Below, piece after piece: positions 62,900 through 64,000 of a stretch of 64,000 nt of DNA; within the stretch, counting starts at the first letter, position 1, and each line of letters opens with the position of its first letter. The stretch spans positions 21,700,501-21,764,500 of the forward strand of contig NC_084592.1 of the NCBI RefSeq assembly GCF_033807715.1, in the 5' to 3' direction. Under the pieces are notes generated by a model. It saw nothing but the letters and a program-made list of their open reading frames with translations, did not search any database and was not told the origin of the DNA. Made by a program: the position numbers and the translations under genes. The DNA is from Cololabis saira (lineage: Eukaryota; Chordata; Actinopteri; Beloniformes; Belonidae).

Positions 62900-62912
62900 T
62901 ATATATATATAT
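62767..62912. repeat. (AT)n microsatellite
   Basis: Long AT dinucleotide tract with a few breaks (ttatatattatatatg near 62838-62853, ttta near 62894). Confidence 0.95.
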
Positions 62913-62924
62913 GCCGTGAATAAC

Positions 62925-63600
62925 CAGGTCCCTCAGGATGCTGCTGTGCAGGAACGAGATGCCCTGTACTGTGCCACCCAAGAGATTAAGCGTCCCAAAG
63001 GGAAGTTTGTCCTTCTGGAGGCAGAAAAAAGGGGTGAACTAGGTCCTGGAAGAGCTAAAGAAAACAGATGAGCTCCTGGAAAGAGTCCCCAGCAAACAAA
63101 GGGCTCAAACTACAGCTCATGTGGAGCTTGTGGATCTCTTCAATCAGAAAGAGGAAGAACTGAAGAGTGAGGAGAAACTAAAGAGCTCTTTGGAGGAGGG
63201 CTTTGAAGACCAGATGGCTTAAAAAGAGGAGATATGGAAGAGGAAACTGCAGGACGTTGAAAAAAGATAGTCATGCTCAAAGAGAAACTGCTAAAGAACA
63301 TGCAGGAAACAAAATGAAAGGAGAACTCATCTCGGAGAACGACCAGCCTTGATGACGCTGCCTCATCTGACAGCAGAAGCCTGTTTCATCTCAACACCGT
63401 ATTTCAAACTGCTTCACAGTTTAGATGAATATTAAATGCAGATTTGTTTTCCTTTCTAGGAGCTTGCATACGTAGAAAAACAAGAAAAGCATGAGAAAGA
63501 AGACAAAATGAGAAACAAGCGAAGACAGAGAACGGAAGGAACGCAAGGAAAAGGAGGAAGAGGGAAAAGATGATTAAAACATGAAAAATGAGACACAAAG
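62925..63600 (+). pseudogene. Decayed coiled-coil gene fragment, copy 2
   Basis: The frame reads [18 protein letters not shown] and [10 protein letters not shown]. After a frameshift near 63040 it continues LEELKKTDELLERVP, HVELVDLFNQKEEELKSEEK and SLEEGFEDQMA. A TAA then interrupts KEEIWKRKLQDVEK, and a second stop follows. An acceptor-like 'gttttcctttctagg' precedes ELAYVEKQEKHEKEDK. The glutamate- and lysine-rich heptad-like character suggests a coiled coil. The part from QMA onward matches copy 1 at 50244. The parent family is not recognised. Confidence 0.55.
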
Positions 63601-63764
63601 TGAGAAGAAATAATCCCTTTTTCCTGAAACCCTCACTCACTCCTTTCTCCTTCTACCTTTAACCTCCCTTTCTGTCTCCTCACCGAAACGCCTTTACCCC
63701 TATGACATCCCCTTTTATTCATTTGGTGTTGGAGATTTAGCTGATAAAAGAAGTTAGAGGGTCT
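63601..63764. other. Intergenic, no gene recognised
   Basis: Unique-looking sequence between the pseudogene fragment and a SINE. Confidence 0.5.
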
Positions 63765-63960
63765 GTGCGTGTATTACAAAGACAGGTAATGTTTTTAAAC
63801 ATATCTTTGGACTGTGGGAGGAAACCGCAGTACCCAGAGGAAACCCGCACAAGTACGGGGGAAAAATGGAAACTTCCCACAGAAAAACCCAGCCAGGACC
63901 CCAACGTTGCAGCTGTGAGGCAGCAGTGCCAACCACTGCACCAGTGTGCTGCCCCCTGGG
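63765..63960 (-). mobile_element. tRNA-derived teleost SINE, 5' half, reverse orientation
   Basis: On the minus strand it reads ggggcagcacactggtgcag, ttggcactgctgcctcacag, gttgcaacgttggggtcctg-like B-box region, and gcggtttcctcccacagtcc. This is the same order as in 27615-27978; the ATGG tail is missing. Confidence 0.8.
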
Positions 63961-64000
63961 GAATAGGAGTTATTTTCATTTATTTGTTTATCTACATAGG

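Overview
The window is eukaryotic DNA from a ray-finned fish, most likely a percomorph teleost. Three things support this: spliced vertebrate genes with GT-AG junctions, a conserved vertebrate gene pair, and repeats typical of teleosts (tRNA-derived SINEs ending in ATGG repeats, hAT, Harbinger and Tc1-like MITEs, L2-like LINE ends, long AT, CA, GA and GGAA microsatellites). The species cannot be named from the sequence alone.

Only two protein-coding genes can be supported, both on the + strand. The large last exon of EHHADH (peroxisomal bifunctional enzyme, 3-hydroxyacyl-CoA dehydrogenase part) lies at 9926-11181; its earlier exons lie outside the window. A complete two-exon orthologue of human C3orf70 (UPF0524 family, 303 residues) has coding exons at 14434-14617 and 32624-33351, separated by an 18.0 kb intron. 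EHHADH and C3orf70 are also neighbours in the same relative orientation in human 3q27, so this is old vertebrate synteny. Nothing suggests the two proteins act in one pathway.

Region by region: 1-9658 is a tandem, higher-order mosaic array of a teleost repeat inside the EHHADH intron. It includes four copies of a module combining GC boxes, CCAAT boxes and a perfect CRE, three of them followed by a tRNA-like Pol III box segment. 9926-11324 is the EHHADH last exon and 3' end. 11325-14433 is intergenic, with a CTCF-like motif, nested hAT-type elements and a palindromic MITE near the C3orf70 start. 14434-33351 is C3orf70, its intron holding nested fold-back elements, hAT insertions with 8-bp target duplications, SINEs and MITEs. 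33352-64000 contains no recognised functional gene. It holds the C3orf70 3' region, LINE tails, SINEs, microsatellites, two related decayed coiled-coil gene fragments (50.2-50.7 kb and 62.9-63.6 kb), and a Harbinger remnant carrying part of a Myb/SANT-like domain next to a young SINE with a 19-bp target duplication.

I found no convincing new biological system. The strongest leads are the intronic array that repeats a promoter-like motif combination, the paired coiled-coil pseudogene fragments, and the conserved Cys/His cluster and PDZ-type C-terminus of C3orf70.
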